From NCBI RefSeq assembly GCF_036568665.1, contig NZ_DATCSD010000081.1, positions 10,250 through 74,249 on the forward strand: a DNA stretch of 64,000 bases. Reading direction: 5' to 3'. The notes beneath the pieces were generated by a model. That model ran no database searches and was not told where the DNA came from. It saw nothing but the letters and a program-made list of their open reading frames with translations. Source of the DNA: Ohtaekwangia sp036568665 (GTDB lineage Bacteria; Bacteroidota; Bacteroidia; Cytophagales; Cyclobacteriaceae). Positions within the stretch are counted from its first letter, which is position 1. Each line of letters starts with the position of its first letter. The position numbers and the translations under genes were made by a program. Positions 37,353 to 46,400 of the stretch are shown here, piece after piece.

Positions 37353-37412
37353 AAACAAACAACCCAAACTATATATACTGATCAAACAAACAACGCACAA
37401 GCTATATATACT
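37353..37412. repeat. Two direct repeats between convergent genes
   Basis: AAACAAACAACCCAAACT then ATATATACT (37353-37379), and AAACAAACAACGCACAAG then CTATATATACT (37384-37412), 31 nt apart. The second copy runs into the stop of the hybrid kinase. I do not know a function; it may be linked to transcription ending between the convergent operons. Confidence 0.5.
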
Positions 37413-40338
37413 ACTTCACTGTGCTATATTTACCGATCTTCGCTTTCAACTCATCCGGATTGAACGGCTTGCTGATAAAATCATTCATCCCCATTTCCAC
37501 CACTTTATCGCGCATGCCATTCATCGCAGATGCTGTTAATGCTATGATCGGTATATCTCTGAAGTATTTCTCTTCCATTAAACGAATCTGGTGCGATGCC
37601 TCATAGCCATCCATACGCGGCATTTGCAAATCCATAAACACCATGTTAAACGATTTGCTTCTGATCATATCAATCGCTTCCAGTCCGTCATTGGCAATCT
37701 GCACCTGCACACCCCACTGCTCCATAAAATTGGTAGCCACCAGCTGATTGATCTTGTTATCTTCTACCAGCAACACTTTTATCTGTTTACCGGTAAGCGA
37801 CTGGCCCGTGTCTGCTGTAGCGCCAGCGGCTGCTATATCTTCACCTTTCTCGAAGAGTAATTGAAACGAGAAGGTAGAACCTTTACCTGGTTCGCTCTCC
37901 AGTTCAATGTGGCTGTCCATCAGTTCGAGTAAACCTTTCGTGATGTTCAATCCAAGACCCGTTCCGCCAAAGCGCCTGGTAATATCATTGTCTGCCTGCG
38001 AAAATTGTTCGAATATCTTTCTCAGTTTATCCGGTTCTATACCTATACCGGTATCTTTCACTTTAAAGAGCATGCGTGTTTTACCCTTCTCCTCTCCCAA
38101 CGCTGTAACGGAAAAATCCACTGAACCATGCTCGGTAAATTTGATTGCATTGCTAAGCAGGTTGGTAACAATCTGCGACAAGCGTACGGTATCGCCTTTT
38201 ACAAATACCGGCAATGACGGATCGTATGTAAAGTGAAGGCCTATCTGTTTTTCCTGCGCACGCATCTCCAGCATCTGGCGTGTATCCGAAAGCATGTCCT
38301 GCAAATTGAAGTTAATCGACTCCAGCACAACCTTACCCGCTTCAATCTTGCTGAAGTCCAGTATATCATTAATGATCGTGAGCAGATTTTGCCCCGAGAA
38401 TTTCAAGAGGTCTAAACGCTCGCGCTGATCTTCACGCGGATCGTTCTGCACGAGTAAATTGGTGAGACCTATAATGGCATTCATCGGTGTTCGGATCTCA
38501 TGACTCATCATCGACAGGAAGAGGCTTTTCGCTTTGGTAGCTTCTTCTGCTTTCTCCTTGGCGATCTGCAATGAAGCTTCAAACTCTTTTCGCTTCGATA
38601 TATCTCTGGCAGAAGTCTGAAAGCCGATCATGTCGCCTTCATCATTGTAGAACGGGTGGGCGTTCGATTCCAACCACACAAACGAACCATCTTTTCGAAT
38701 CGCCCTATATTCTACCGTTGCTGATTTACCACTAAAGATCACCGACTGAATTACTTCTTTTACATATACTTCATCTTCCGGATGTATATTATCATACGGA
38801 GAATACCCTACCATTTCTTCGGGCGTATAGCCCAGTATATCTTTTACCGAAGGAGATATAAATGTGCGTGTAGCCGCATCGTCAATCCGGAATAAAGTTA
38901 CCAGGTCTTTCGAGTTGCGCGAGAGCAGGCGGTATAACTCTTCACTCTCCTGCAGTTTCTCGTTTACTTCTTTCAGTTCGGTTATATCGTGCGTAGTGCC
39001 TATATATCCCTGCAGGTTTCCATTTTCATCCTGCATCTCTACGCCTTCACTGATCACCCAGCGAACACCTCGCTGCGGATTTACAAAACGAAATTCGATA
39101 ACAAATTTTCTGGCGCCTGCTACAGCAACCGCCCACTCGGCCAATACTTTGTGGCGATCGCCCGGATGTATAACCTGCATCCAGCCTTCTCCTTTTGCTT
39201 CATGCTCCGATATACCGGCAATCTCACACCATCTTTTGTTCACATAGGTGCAGAGCCCGGCAGCATCTGTTTGAAAGATACCTACCGGAGCATTTCCCGC
39301 CAGTAATCTGAATCTCCGCTCACTTTCTGCACGCTTTATATCTATTTGTTTCAGCTCCGTTATATCGCGGGCTATAACACTTACTTTATATACTCTTCCA
39401 TGTTCATCAAACAGCATGCGCACACTTTGGCCAACCCATATCTCTTCACCGGTTTTGGTGATCATCAGAAACTGGAAGTAACTGCTGCTTTGCAGATTCC
39501 TGCGCTGCGATTTATAAAAGTTCATTAACTGCTGCTGGCAATTGGGATGCACCAGCTCCCAGTATTTCATTTGCAGCAGTTCATCTTTACTATAGCCCGA
39601 TATACGTTCCATTACCGGGTTAACAAAAACAAAATTTCCGTTGGGATCTAATTCATAGATCAGATCCGGAGCATCTTCTACCAACTCGCGATACTGACGC
39701 TCGCGAATCTCCAGGTGATCCTGCAGCATCTGTATATGATCGAGATTACTGCGTATCTCTTCTTCCGTTGCCAGTAACTCCTGGTTGAGTACATTTAACT
39801 GATAGTTTGATTCCTCCAGATTTTTTGCTTTCACATCCATTTCGGAGATCACATACTTCAATTCAATCTGCTTGGTAACATTATTGGCCAACGTGCGTAA
39901 ACCTGTAAGCTGAAAATCGTTCAGCTCTTTCGGTACGCGATCCATTACACACAACGTTCCGATTTTATATCCCTCTGAAGTTATGAGTGGCATGCCTGCA
40001 TAGAAGCGCACACCCGGCTCACCGGTTACCAGCGCACTGGTAGCAAAGCGCAGATCTTTCGTAGCATCAGCCACTATAAGTATATCATCCTGTAATATAG
40101 TATAGGCACAAAAGGCCTGCTCACGCGGAGTCTCCTGTATATTCAGGCCAACACGCGCCTTGAACCATTGGCGCTCATCATCTACAAGACTTATAACACA
40201 CATCGGGGTTCCACAGATACTCGCGGCTAACGTTACTATATCATTCAGGTCCTGTTCATCCCTGGTATCAAGGATGCGAAATTTACGGAGGGCATCCAGC
40301 CGGCCAGTCTCACAAGCATTCGAAAGAGGGATATTCAT
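37411..40338 (-). CDS. Hybrid sensor kinase: GAF, three PAS, HisKA, HATPase_c, receiver
   Basis: 975 residues from ATG 40336-40338; the reading frame has a TTG two codons earlier. GAF (about 8-165, ETGRLDALRKFRILDT and SLVDDERQWFKARVG), a coiled coil, PAS domains (about 215-330, 345-460, 470-585), HisKA with His613 in MMSHEIRTPMNAI, HATPase_c (LLSNAIKF, VKDTGIGI, GTGLGLNI), and a C-terminal REC with VEDNKINQ and Asp903 in FMDLQMPRMDG. No TM. The HPt gene 25 nt upstream could take phosphate from this receiver. Final gene of the seven-gene phosphorelay run. Confidence 0.94.
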   Translation of the reverse strand: MNIPLSNACETGRLDALRKFRILDTRDEQDLNDIVTLAASICGTPMCVISLVDDERQWFKARVGLNIQETPREQAFCAYTILQDDILIVADATKDLRFATSALVTGEPGVRFYAGMPLITSEGYKIGTLCVMDRVPKELNDFQLTGLRTLANNVTKQIELKYVISEMDVKAKNLEESNYQLNVLNQELLATEEEIRSNLDHIQMLQDHLEIRERQYRELVEDAPDLIYELDPNGNFVFVNPVMERISGYSKDELLQMKYWELVHPNCQQQLMNFYKSQRRNLQSSSYFQFLMITKTGEEIWVGQSVRMLFDEHGRVYKVSVIARDITELKQIDIKRAESERRFRLLAGNAPVGIFQTDAAGLCTYVNKRWCEIAGISEHEAKGEGWMQVIHPGDRHKVLAEWAVAVAGARKFVIEFRFVNPQRGVRWVISEGVEMQDENGNLQGYIGTTHDITELKEVNEKLQESEELYRLLSRNSKDLVTLFRIDDAATRTFISPSVKDILGYTPEEMVGYSPYDNIHPEDEVYVKEVIQSVIFSGKSATVEYRAIRKDGSFVWLESNAHPFYNDEGDMIGFQTSARDISKRKEFEASLQIAKEKAEEATKAKSLFLSMMSHEIRTPMNAIIGLTNLLVQNDPREDQRERLDLLKFSGQNLLTIINDILDFSKIEAGKVVLESINFNLQDMLSDTRQMLEMRAQEKQIGLHFTYDPSLPVFVKGDTVRLSQIVTNLLSNAIKFTEHGSVDFSVTALGEEKGKTRMLFKVKDTGIGIEPDKLRKIFEQFSQADNDITRRFGGTGLGLNITKGLLELMDSHIELESEPGKGSTFSFQLLFEKGEDIAAAGATADTGQSLTGKQIKVLLVEDNKINQLVATNFMEQWGVQVQIANDGLEAIDMIRSKSFNMVFMDLQMPRMDGYEASHQIRLMEEKYFRDIPIIALTASAMNGMRDKVVEMGMNDFISKPFNPDELKAKIGKYSTVK

Positions 40339-40362
40339 ATGCAAATGATTTATAGGGCAGCG

Positions 40363-40782
40363 TTAAGGAATAACGTGCAGCATGGCTCTCGCTTCTTCCA
40401 TCAACGTCTCGTGCGATACAATCAACATACCGATACGATCCATAAATTCAGTTGTGTTAATCTGCGTGGCACTGGCATCTTCGAGGCTAACGATCTCTGC
40501 ATACAACGAGTCGACACATAACAACGAGGTAGAAGATTTCAGTTTATGCAGTAAACGTTCTGTGCGGAAAGCATCATGTATTGCTACAACGTTTTGTAAT
40601 TCTCCCAGCAACGGAGGTGTAAATTCTACAAAAGCTTTTAACAGTTCCGCTTTGATATGATCAGACCCACCTGTGAGACGATTGAACTTTGCAGCATCGA
40701 GCAGGCGATAATCCTGAACAGCAACTTCCACTTTCGGTGCATTAACGATAACGAAACGGCTGGCAGATTTGTTTGAGTTCAT
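40363..40782 (-). CDS. Stand-alone HPt (histidine phosphotransfer) protein
   Basis: 139 residues. The HPt signature is RLLHKLKSSTSLLC, with His79 as phospho-acceptor and the Lys and Ser residues around it as in HPt proteins. Helices before and after give the four-helix bundle expected. It lacks catalytic motifs, as expected. It lies between a histidine kinase and the hybrid kinase in the same direction; it probably shuttles phosphate between receivers encoded here. An element shared with two neighbouring leaders lies 76 nt upstream. The assignment rests on the motif, length and context. Confidence 0.83.
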   Translation of the reverse strand: MNSNKSASRFVIVNAPKVEVAVQDYRLLDAAKFNRLTGGSDHIKAELLKAFVEFTPPLLGELQNVVAIHDAFRTERLLHKLKSSTSLLCVDSLYAEIVSLEDASATQINTTEFMDRIGMLIVSHETLMEEARAMLHVIP

Positions 40783-40857
40783 ATTGTTTGTGTTTGGATG
40801 TTCGTGTCAATTGATAAGCAAAGTTGCACATTGGTAAGCTTGATAAAATCAGGTTTC

Positions 40858-40933
40858 AGCGGATTTGAAAAAAATCAGGAAGAGCTTTTCAAACATCAGC
40901 ATTTCCCTGATAGAATATCCGGAAAAACCCTAC
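40858..40933 (-). promoter_or_regulatory. Conserved leader element, copy 3 (before the HPt gene)
   Basis: On the minus strand it reads GTAGGG-TTTTT-CC just after the kinase stop, then ATCAG-7 nt-CTGAT (forward 40895-40911), then the 21-nt string starting TCCTGATTTT and ending AAATCCG, which is identical to one before the gene at 40935. The first block is a decayed form of the perfect palindrome in copies 1 and 2. Confidence 0.6.
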
Positions 40934-40934
40934 A

Positions 40935-41735
40935 TCATGCTTTGAGATTGGGTATCCACACAAAGAAACTTGTTCCATACCCTTCTTCCGAGTTAACGGT
41001 TATACTTCCTCCCATCTTGCGCAGCACTTCGCTTACTATATACAACCCGATTCCGGTGCCCCGCGATTGTTGCGACCCGCGATAAAACAACTGAAAGATA
41101 TTCTGCTGCACTTCCTGCGACATGCCTATACCATTGTCCAGTACTTTTATATGGCAGCCGGTGTCGTTCACGCGCACAGTAACATCTATATACTTATCCG
41201 CTTTCGATGCATCGTTAAACACGAGTGCATTTATAATAAGTTGCAACATTACCAGGTTCAATCGCTCCAGGTCAGTATATAGCACGGTGTGCTGTGTAAT
41301 GTTTTTAGAGAATCGTATACCTTTTTCTTCTGCCTCTTGTGCATAGCGCAATAAAACATCTTCAACTATCATCGTCATAGATACGGGTTCAATAATAAGT
41401 TCCTTCCTGGAATTAGCGAGGAAGCGTTCTAAATCATTCAGCAGCGATTCCATTTTACTCACCGTTTTCCGGATCAGGTCCAGATGTTGTTGCGGCTCGT
41501 ACGATGCATCGGCCTGCTGATGTTGCAACAGATTTACCAGGCCCGTGATCGATTTTAACGGAGCGCGCATGGAATGTGAACAGCTATAGAGAAATTTATC
41601 AATCACTCCTTTTGCTTTTGTCAGCTCTTCACCGAGTATTTCTCCTGACTTTTTTTCCATAATCATAGACATTTCGTGCTGGCCTTGTAACTGAATTGGT
41701 AGACCAAATTTCTGCATTGCATTACTGGTATACAT
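40935..41735 (-). CDS. Histidine kinase with only dimerisation and ATPase domains
   Basis: 266 residues from ATG 41733-41735; the longer frame begins with TTG and would translate the conserved leader element. HisKA with His54 in YSCSHSMRAPLKSI and HATPase_c with QLIINALVFND, VLDNGIGM and GTGIGLYIV. It has about 35 residues before the H-box and no sensor domain or TM, so a partner must supply the signal. The GAF-only protein encoded just upstream is the obvious candidate (inference). Confidence 0.9.
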   Translation of the reverse strand: MYTSNAMQKFGLPIQLQGQHEMSMIMEKKSGEILGEELTKAKGVIDKFLYSCSHSMRAPLKSITGLVNLLQHQQADASYEPQQHLDLIRKTVSKMESLLNDLERFLANSRKELIIEPVSMTMIVEDVLLRYAQEAEEKGIRFSKNITQHTVLYTDLERLNLVMLQLIINALVFNDASKADKYIDVTVRVNDTGCHIKVLDNGIGMSQEVQQNIFQLFYRGSQQSRGTGIGLYIVSEVLRKMGGSITVNSEEGYGTSFFVWIPNLKA

Positions 41736-41797
41736 CGGGATGAAACGGATTTGAAAAAAATCAGGAGTATATATCAGCACGTAAGGGAAATCCTTAC
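41736..41797 (-). promoter_or_regulatory. Conserved leader element, copy 2 (before the small kinase)
   Basis: On the minus strand: GTAAGG-5 nt-CCTTAC (forward 41781-41797, perfect), overlapping the GAF gene stop, then 16 nt, then CTGATTTTTTTCAAATCCG and TTTCATCCC, and the ATG directly after. It aligns with copy 1 at 42344-42407 with the same 16-nt spacing. Confidence 0.68.
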
Positions 41798-42294
41798 AAG
41801 ACAAGAAGTTTCTTCTTGGTTTCGAGGTGGATGGTGATAAGCCGGCTAAGTATACCGAGCGACTGGATTTGTTCGCCTGAGAATTTACGGGGTTTTGTAT
41901 CGGTGAGCCCTATTACTCCAATAACGGCACCTTCGCCATTAATGACGGGCATGCCTGCTAAAAATCGCATAACGGGTTGATCGAGCACCTGCGGATTGAA
42001 TTTATAGAGCGCATGTTTCAGCGTATCTTCGATCTCGATATAATTTTCGTTGCGTACTAAAGATTGCCATAACTGCGCGCGCTCTTCGGAGAGTATATTT
42101 CCGGCAGCAGCCACTACCGATAATTCCGGAGTACCAAAAAAACAGATCACCACGGATGTGGTGCGGCTCATATTGATAGCCAGGTGCACAATTTCGCTGA
42201 AGAACGGCTCGTGCAAACTGTCTTTCTCTATATACGACAGTAGTTGTATGAGTTTTTGATCGGGTACTTCGTTTAATTCTGCCATGACTGCCAT
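41794..42294 (-). CDS. Stand-alone GAF domain protein
   Basis: 166 residues, soluble. The core shows VVICFFGTPELSVVAAAG, VMRFLAGMPVINGEGAVIGVIGLTD and PRKFSGEQIQSLGILSRLI, as in the GAF domain at the N-terminus of the hybrid kinase at 37411. It has no catalytic motif. It probably senses a small molecule and acts on the sensor-less kinase encoded next to it. An ATG three codons further in is an alternative start. Confidence 0.83.
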   Translation of the reverse strand: MAVMAELNEVPDQKLIQLLSYIEKDSLHEPFFSEIVHLAINMSRTTSVVICFFGTPELSVVAAAGNILSEERAQLWQSLVRNENYIEIEDTLKHALYKFNPQVLDQPVMRFLAGMPVINGEGAVIGVIGLTDTKPRKFSGEQIQSLGILSRLITIHLETKKKLLVL

Positions 42295-42343
42295 TCTTCC
42301 TTTGTTTTAGAGTAACAAAGGTCGGCAGCAGCCGAGGGTGAAC

Positions 42344-42407
42344 AGACAGGGATAAAATGATTTTTAAAAATCAGCAAAATCCTGATATATGTAAGGGAAA
42401 ACCTTAG
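42344..42407 (-). promoter_or_regulatory. Conserved leader element, copy 1 (before the GAF gene)
   Basis: On the minus strand: CTAAGG-5 nt-CCTTAC (forward 42391-42407) overlapping the stop of the LuxR-type regulator, then ATCAG-7 nt-CTGAT (forward 42370-42386), then the 14-bp palindrome GATTTTTAAAAATC (42359-42372), then TTTTATCCC. The same blocks in the same order lie before the kinase and HPt genes. Confidence 0.68.
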
Positions 42408-43078
42408 CGCGGAGGATTTTTCCGCTCCAGCGCATATCGCACGAGTTGCGCTGTGCTGGAAAGCCCCAGCTTATCCTGTATATGAAGTTTATGTGTTTCA
42501 ACTGTTTTTACACTGATGAATAATTCCTCGCCTATCTGTTTCAAACTTTTTCCTTCGGCAATCAAGGCAAGCACCTCTTCTTCGCGCCTGGAGAGCACAC
42601 TGTTCTTAGGGCGATCGCCTTTCTCACTCACATCGTTGTCTTTCAATTTTGCAGCAGAAGAGAAGTCATCAAATACCAGTGATGTAACATCTGCACCGAA
42701 GTATTTCTCTCCTTTCATAACACTGCGTATCGCCTTCAACAAAATGTCTGCACTGCTGTCTTTGTTAAGGTAGCCATCCATACCGCTGCGAAGACCAGCC
42801 CGTATAAAATCTTTATTTACTTCGCTCGACAGCAGGATCACTTTTATATTGGGATTTTGTTCTTTGATCCAGCGTGTGGCTTCAATGCCCGTCATGCCTT
42901 TCATAACAATATCCATCAGCACTATATCGGGCGAAAGCTCGGTGGCCATGTTGATCGCTTCTTCTCCGCTATCCATACTTTTTAAAATTTCCACTTCGCC
43001 AGTTTCGCGTAACAGTGAAACGATACCCTGCCTTACCAGGCCGTGATCATCAACAACAATTGCTCGTATAGAACTCAT
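42404..43078 (-). CDS. LuxR/NarL-family response regulator
   Basis: 224 residues. Receiver domain with VVDDHGLV, Asp56 in IVLMDIVMKGMTG, SSE and the Lys in GYLNKDSS; linker about 130-155; then an HTH domain LSRREEEVLALIAEGKSLKQ and ISVKTVETHKLHIQDKLGL (about 158-215), the NarL/FixJ signature. It binds DNA when phosphorylated. The palindromes GTAAGG-N5-CCTTAC before the next genes are a plausible target, since NarL/FixJ regulators often bind inverted half-sites, but this is inference. It follows the single receiver gene by 22 nt. Confidence 0.95.
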   Translation of the reverse strand: MSSIRAIVVDDHGLVRQGIVSLLRETGEVEILKSMDSGEEAINMATELSPDIVLMDIVMKGMTGIEATRWIKEQNPNIKVILLSSEVNKDFIRAGLRSGMDGYLNKDSSADILLKAIRSVMKGEKYFGADVTSLVFDDFSSAAKLKDNDVSEKGDRPKNSVLSRREEEVLALIAEGKSLKQIGEELFISVKTVETHKLHIQDKLGLSSTAQLVRYALERKNPPR

Positions 43079-43100
43079 GTACTCTTAACTAAATTATATA

Positions 43101-43469
43101 TTAATGGTCCAGTATATCTTTTATAGCCGTGTGCAAATCATCCAGTGAGCAGGGCTTCTTGATAAAAGCCTTCACATTCAGGCTCAGGGCGTGTGCTTCA
43201 TTTTCCTGTGGAGGTTTGGCAGAAAATATAGCAACCGGTATATCTTTCAATGCCTGGTTGTGCATGATCTTTTCGATCAATGCAAAGCCATCGACCTTGG
43301 GCATAACAAGATCGGTAATGATCAGATCAGGTTTGTAGGTTGCAAGTTTTTTATAGGCTTCGTATCCATTCGCGCAAGGCTCCACTTCATAACCTTCCAT
43401 CATCAGAAAATCGCTGACATGCTGAAGCAGATCATGCGTATCTTCTACTACCATAATTTTCTTAGGCAT
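43101..43469 (-). CDS. Single-domain response regulator
   Basis: 122 residues, receiver only. VVEDTHDLL for the acidic pair, Asp53 in LIITDLVMPKVDG, the FSAK Ser and the Lys in AFIKKPCS are present, so phosphorylation should be possible. The start overlaps the stop of the big periplasmic-binding-protein kinase by 8 nt, so it is probably that kinase's receiver. In Bacteroides hybrid systems a receiver and HTH are fused to the kinase; here they are separate genes. Confidence 0.94.
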   Translation of the reverse strand: MPKKIMVVEDTHDLLQHVSDFLMMEGYEVEPCANGYEAYKKLATYKPDLIITDLVMPKVDGFALIEKIMHNQALKDIPVAIFSAKPPQENEAHALSLNVKAFIKKPCSLDDLHTAIKDILDH

Positions 43470-46400
43470 AGGGTAACGGAATTACGATGGTTATTTCTGT
43501 GCCTTTTCCAACTTTACTTTTTACATCGATATAGCCTCTTAGTAAATCTACAGCTTTTTTTATAATGGACAATCCCAATCCCGTTCCTTCAATATCGTTC
43601 GCGTTGCTTGCACGATAGAACGGTTCGAAAAGATTTTTCACATCGCGCTCCGGAATACCAATACCATAATCTTTTACCTGTATCGTAAGTTTCTTTTCTT
43701 CCCCGGTAACCGTGAGCTCTATCGTATCCGTTGCGGGCGAAAACTTGATCGCATTAGTAAGCAGGTTTATCACAATCGTACGGATCAGTTTTTCATCCAT
43801 GTGTATCGGTGTATCTGCACCATAGATCTGCAACTCGATCGAATGTGTATTACGTGTGCTCTGCTCTACTTCGAGCTTGAGTTTTTCAAGTGCCTGCACC
43901 AGGTTTACCTGCGCTAAATGTACCTGCATTTTGCCGGCTTCGGTTTTGCCTATCATCAGCACATCGTCCAGCAGATGCGTCATGTGGCCCACTTGCTTCT
44001 CTATATTTTCCAGTCGCTTGTCTATTTCATCCGGAGATATACGTTGCTTGTATTTTTTTATAAAGCCGGAGGCCAATGATATAGAGGAGAGCGGTGTACG
44101 AAACTCATGCGATGCTATCGACACAAATTTACTCTTCATCTCTACCAGGTCCTTTTCTTTCTGCAACGCTTCATTCAACTCGCGGGTGCGATCATATACC
44201 ATGCGCTCCAGATTCTGTTTATACTCGATAAGTTCAGTAATGTTTTGCCCTACTACAATTACACCAATAATGTTGTTGTCTACATCTCTGCGGGGGGCTA
44301 TACTCAACAACAATATCAGCTTGCGATTTTTGCGTGTAAGCAACGGCAATTCAAAATTACTGATCGGTGTACCCTGCAGTGCATCGTTGAGTATAACTTT
44401 TACTACTTCGCGATATTCTTCTTCCAGCAATGCAGCGATCCACTCACGACCAATCATTTCAATACGCGAATAGCCTGTCAGCTCAAAGGCTACACGATTC
44501 CACTCATTGATGTTGCCGAGTTGATCAGTACCAAAGATGGGAACATTGGCATGCTCGATCAGGTTGGAAAGTTCGCGCGCTATAGCAGTGATGGCGCCTT
44601 CAAATTCTTTCTGCTCGGTAATGTTTCGTGCTTCGATGCAATAGCCCATAAACTTTTCGTCACTGGACAATACCTGGCTGATGGTAACATTAAACCACGC
44701 GGCTTCTATACCATCTTCGCGCATATGTACTTCGTACGATACGGTTTCGCCATGCTCTACCCGATCAAGCATTTGCAGGAAAGTAACTTTGCGCTCGTCC
44801 TGTATATAGTCGAAAAGATCATTGCCAATGCGAAGCTCGCGTCTGGCACGCAGCAATGTATTTTGAAAATTAGCACGGTTAAAAGCTACGATTTTATAGT
44901 CGGGCGAGAGCAACGTAAATGAATCGCGCGTGTTGTTAAAGATCGCTTTCAGGTTTGCTTCTGATTCACGTATAATATTTTCCTGTTCTTTCTGCTGGGT
45001 GATATCAAAGGCAATGATGGCTACATTCCGGATCACACCATCTTTCATTACCGGCTCATATCGCAGCGACAGGTACATATTGCCCGAAGGCAATGTATAC
45101 CGGGCAGTAGTTTTTATAAAATTACCCTGCAATGCTTCGTGGAACAGCCGGTGCACGGCAGCTTTATTTTCTTCTGTTGTAATATCACCTATATATATAC
45201 CCGCTTTCGGTTTCTGACCAACGGCCTCTTCAGTAAATTCTTCGAACGACCGGTTGAATAATAACAGCTTTCCTTCCAAATCCAGCAACGCAATCTGTTC
45301 CTGTGTATTACTAAAGATTATTTCCAGTTGCTGCTGGTAACGCAGTATCATGTCTTCGTCCGCACGCTGCCGTGTAAGGTCTATCGCTACACCTTCTTCA
45401 CGCACGGGTTTATGTTCTGCATCATATACATACCGCACCCGTTCAAAAATCCAGATATATATACCATTGGCCATCTTTAAACGAAATGTACTTTCGCTAT
45501 AGCCGGTATTCTGTAATTGTCGCCTCGCTTCTTCGCGTATGGCGCGATCATCTTCATGTGTACGCTCCAGCCAATACTCCGGATTGTTGAGCATATCATT
45601 GGTGATGGCGTCACCAAACAATATTTCTGCGGAGCGACTTATATAGTGTCGATTGTTCCCTGTAAGATCAAACGACCAGATCACATCATTACTCGCATCG
45701 AGCACGCGGTTCAATTGTTCATCCTGCTGCCGTAAAATTATATCCGTCTGCTCCTGTATCTTGGCTTGTGCTTCTTCCAGTTTTTCATTGGTAGATCGCA
45801 GCTCTTCATTAAATGCTGCCAGCTCATCACTTATGGCCTGCAATTCACGATTTTTTGTATTTAACTCCCGGTACGCATTCTGCTTCTTTTTCCAGTGTAT
45901 CACAGCGGTTATACCTATAGCAGTGATCGATACAATACCGGCAATAAGTATATAGATGAAGTTTTGCTGATCGGCATAGCGCTGTATATCGGCATTCATC
46001 TTCGCTTGCAGTCGCGTCAGGTCATGCTGTTGCTCTGCAATTTTGGTTCGTTGCTGTTTCATGATCGACACATCTTTACTATCGATGCGTGCTGTCTGTA
46101 GTATATTTTCGCGCTCGTAAGGTTCGTGCTGCAAAATGTGCGCGGCCAGCCGAATAGATTCTTCGCCACCGGTAGGGTATAAAAATGTAGCATCCAATAT
46201 TTTATTCTCCACCAGTTCCATGCCGCCATTTTTACCCAGCAAACCATCCACGCCAATATACCGGGCGTTGGGTGCTATATTTTGCTCACGGCAAATAGTA
46301 TATATAGCTTGCGCCATCACATCATTGTGAGCAAACACTACATCGAAAGATGGCAGCGAGGAAAGCGATTTTTTGAATTGTGCTGCGGCAGTATCGGCTT

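Noticed and set aside
37353..37412. CRISPR array
   Set aside because: Only two imperfect copies with a few-base spacer; no cas genes.
40935..41804. A longer start for the small kinase at 41804
   Set aside because: It begins with TTG and translates the conserved leader element; ATG 41735 is the sound start.
43856..44922. Two overlapping plus-strand frames of 205 and 271 codons
   Set aside because: Both are antisense shadows of the periplasmic-binding-protein kinase; composition is typical of antisense reading.
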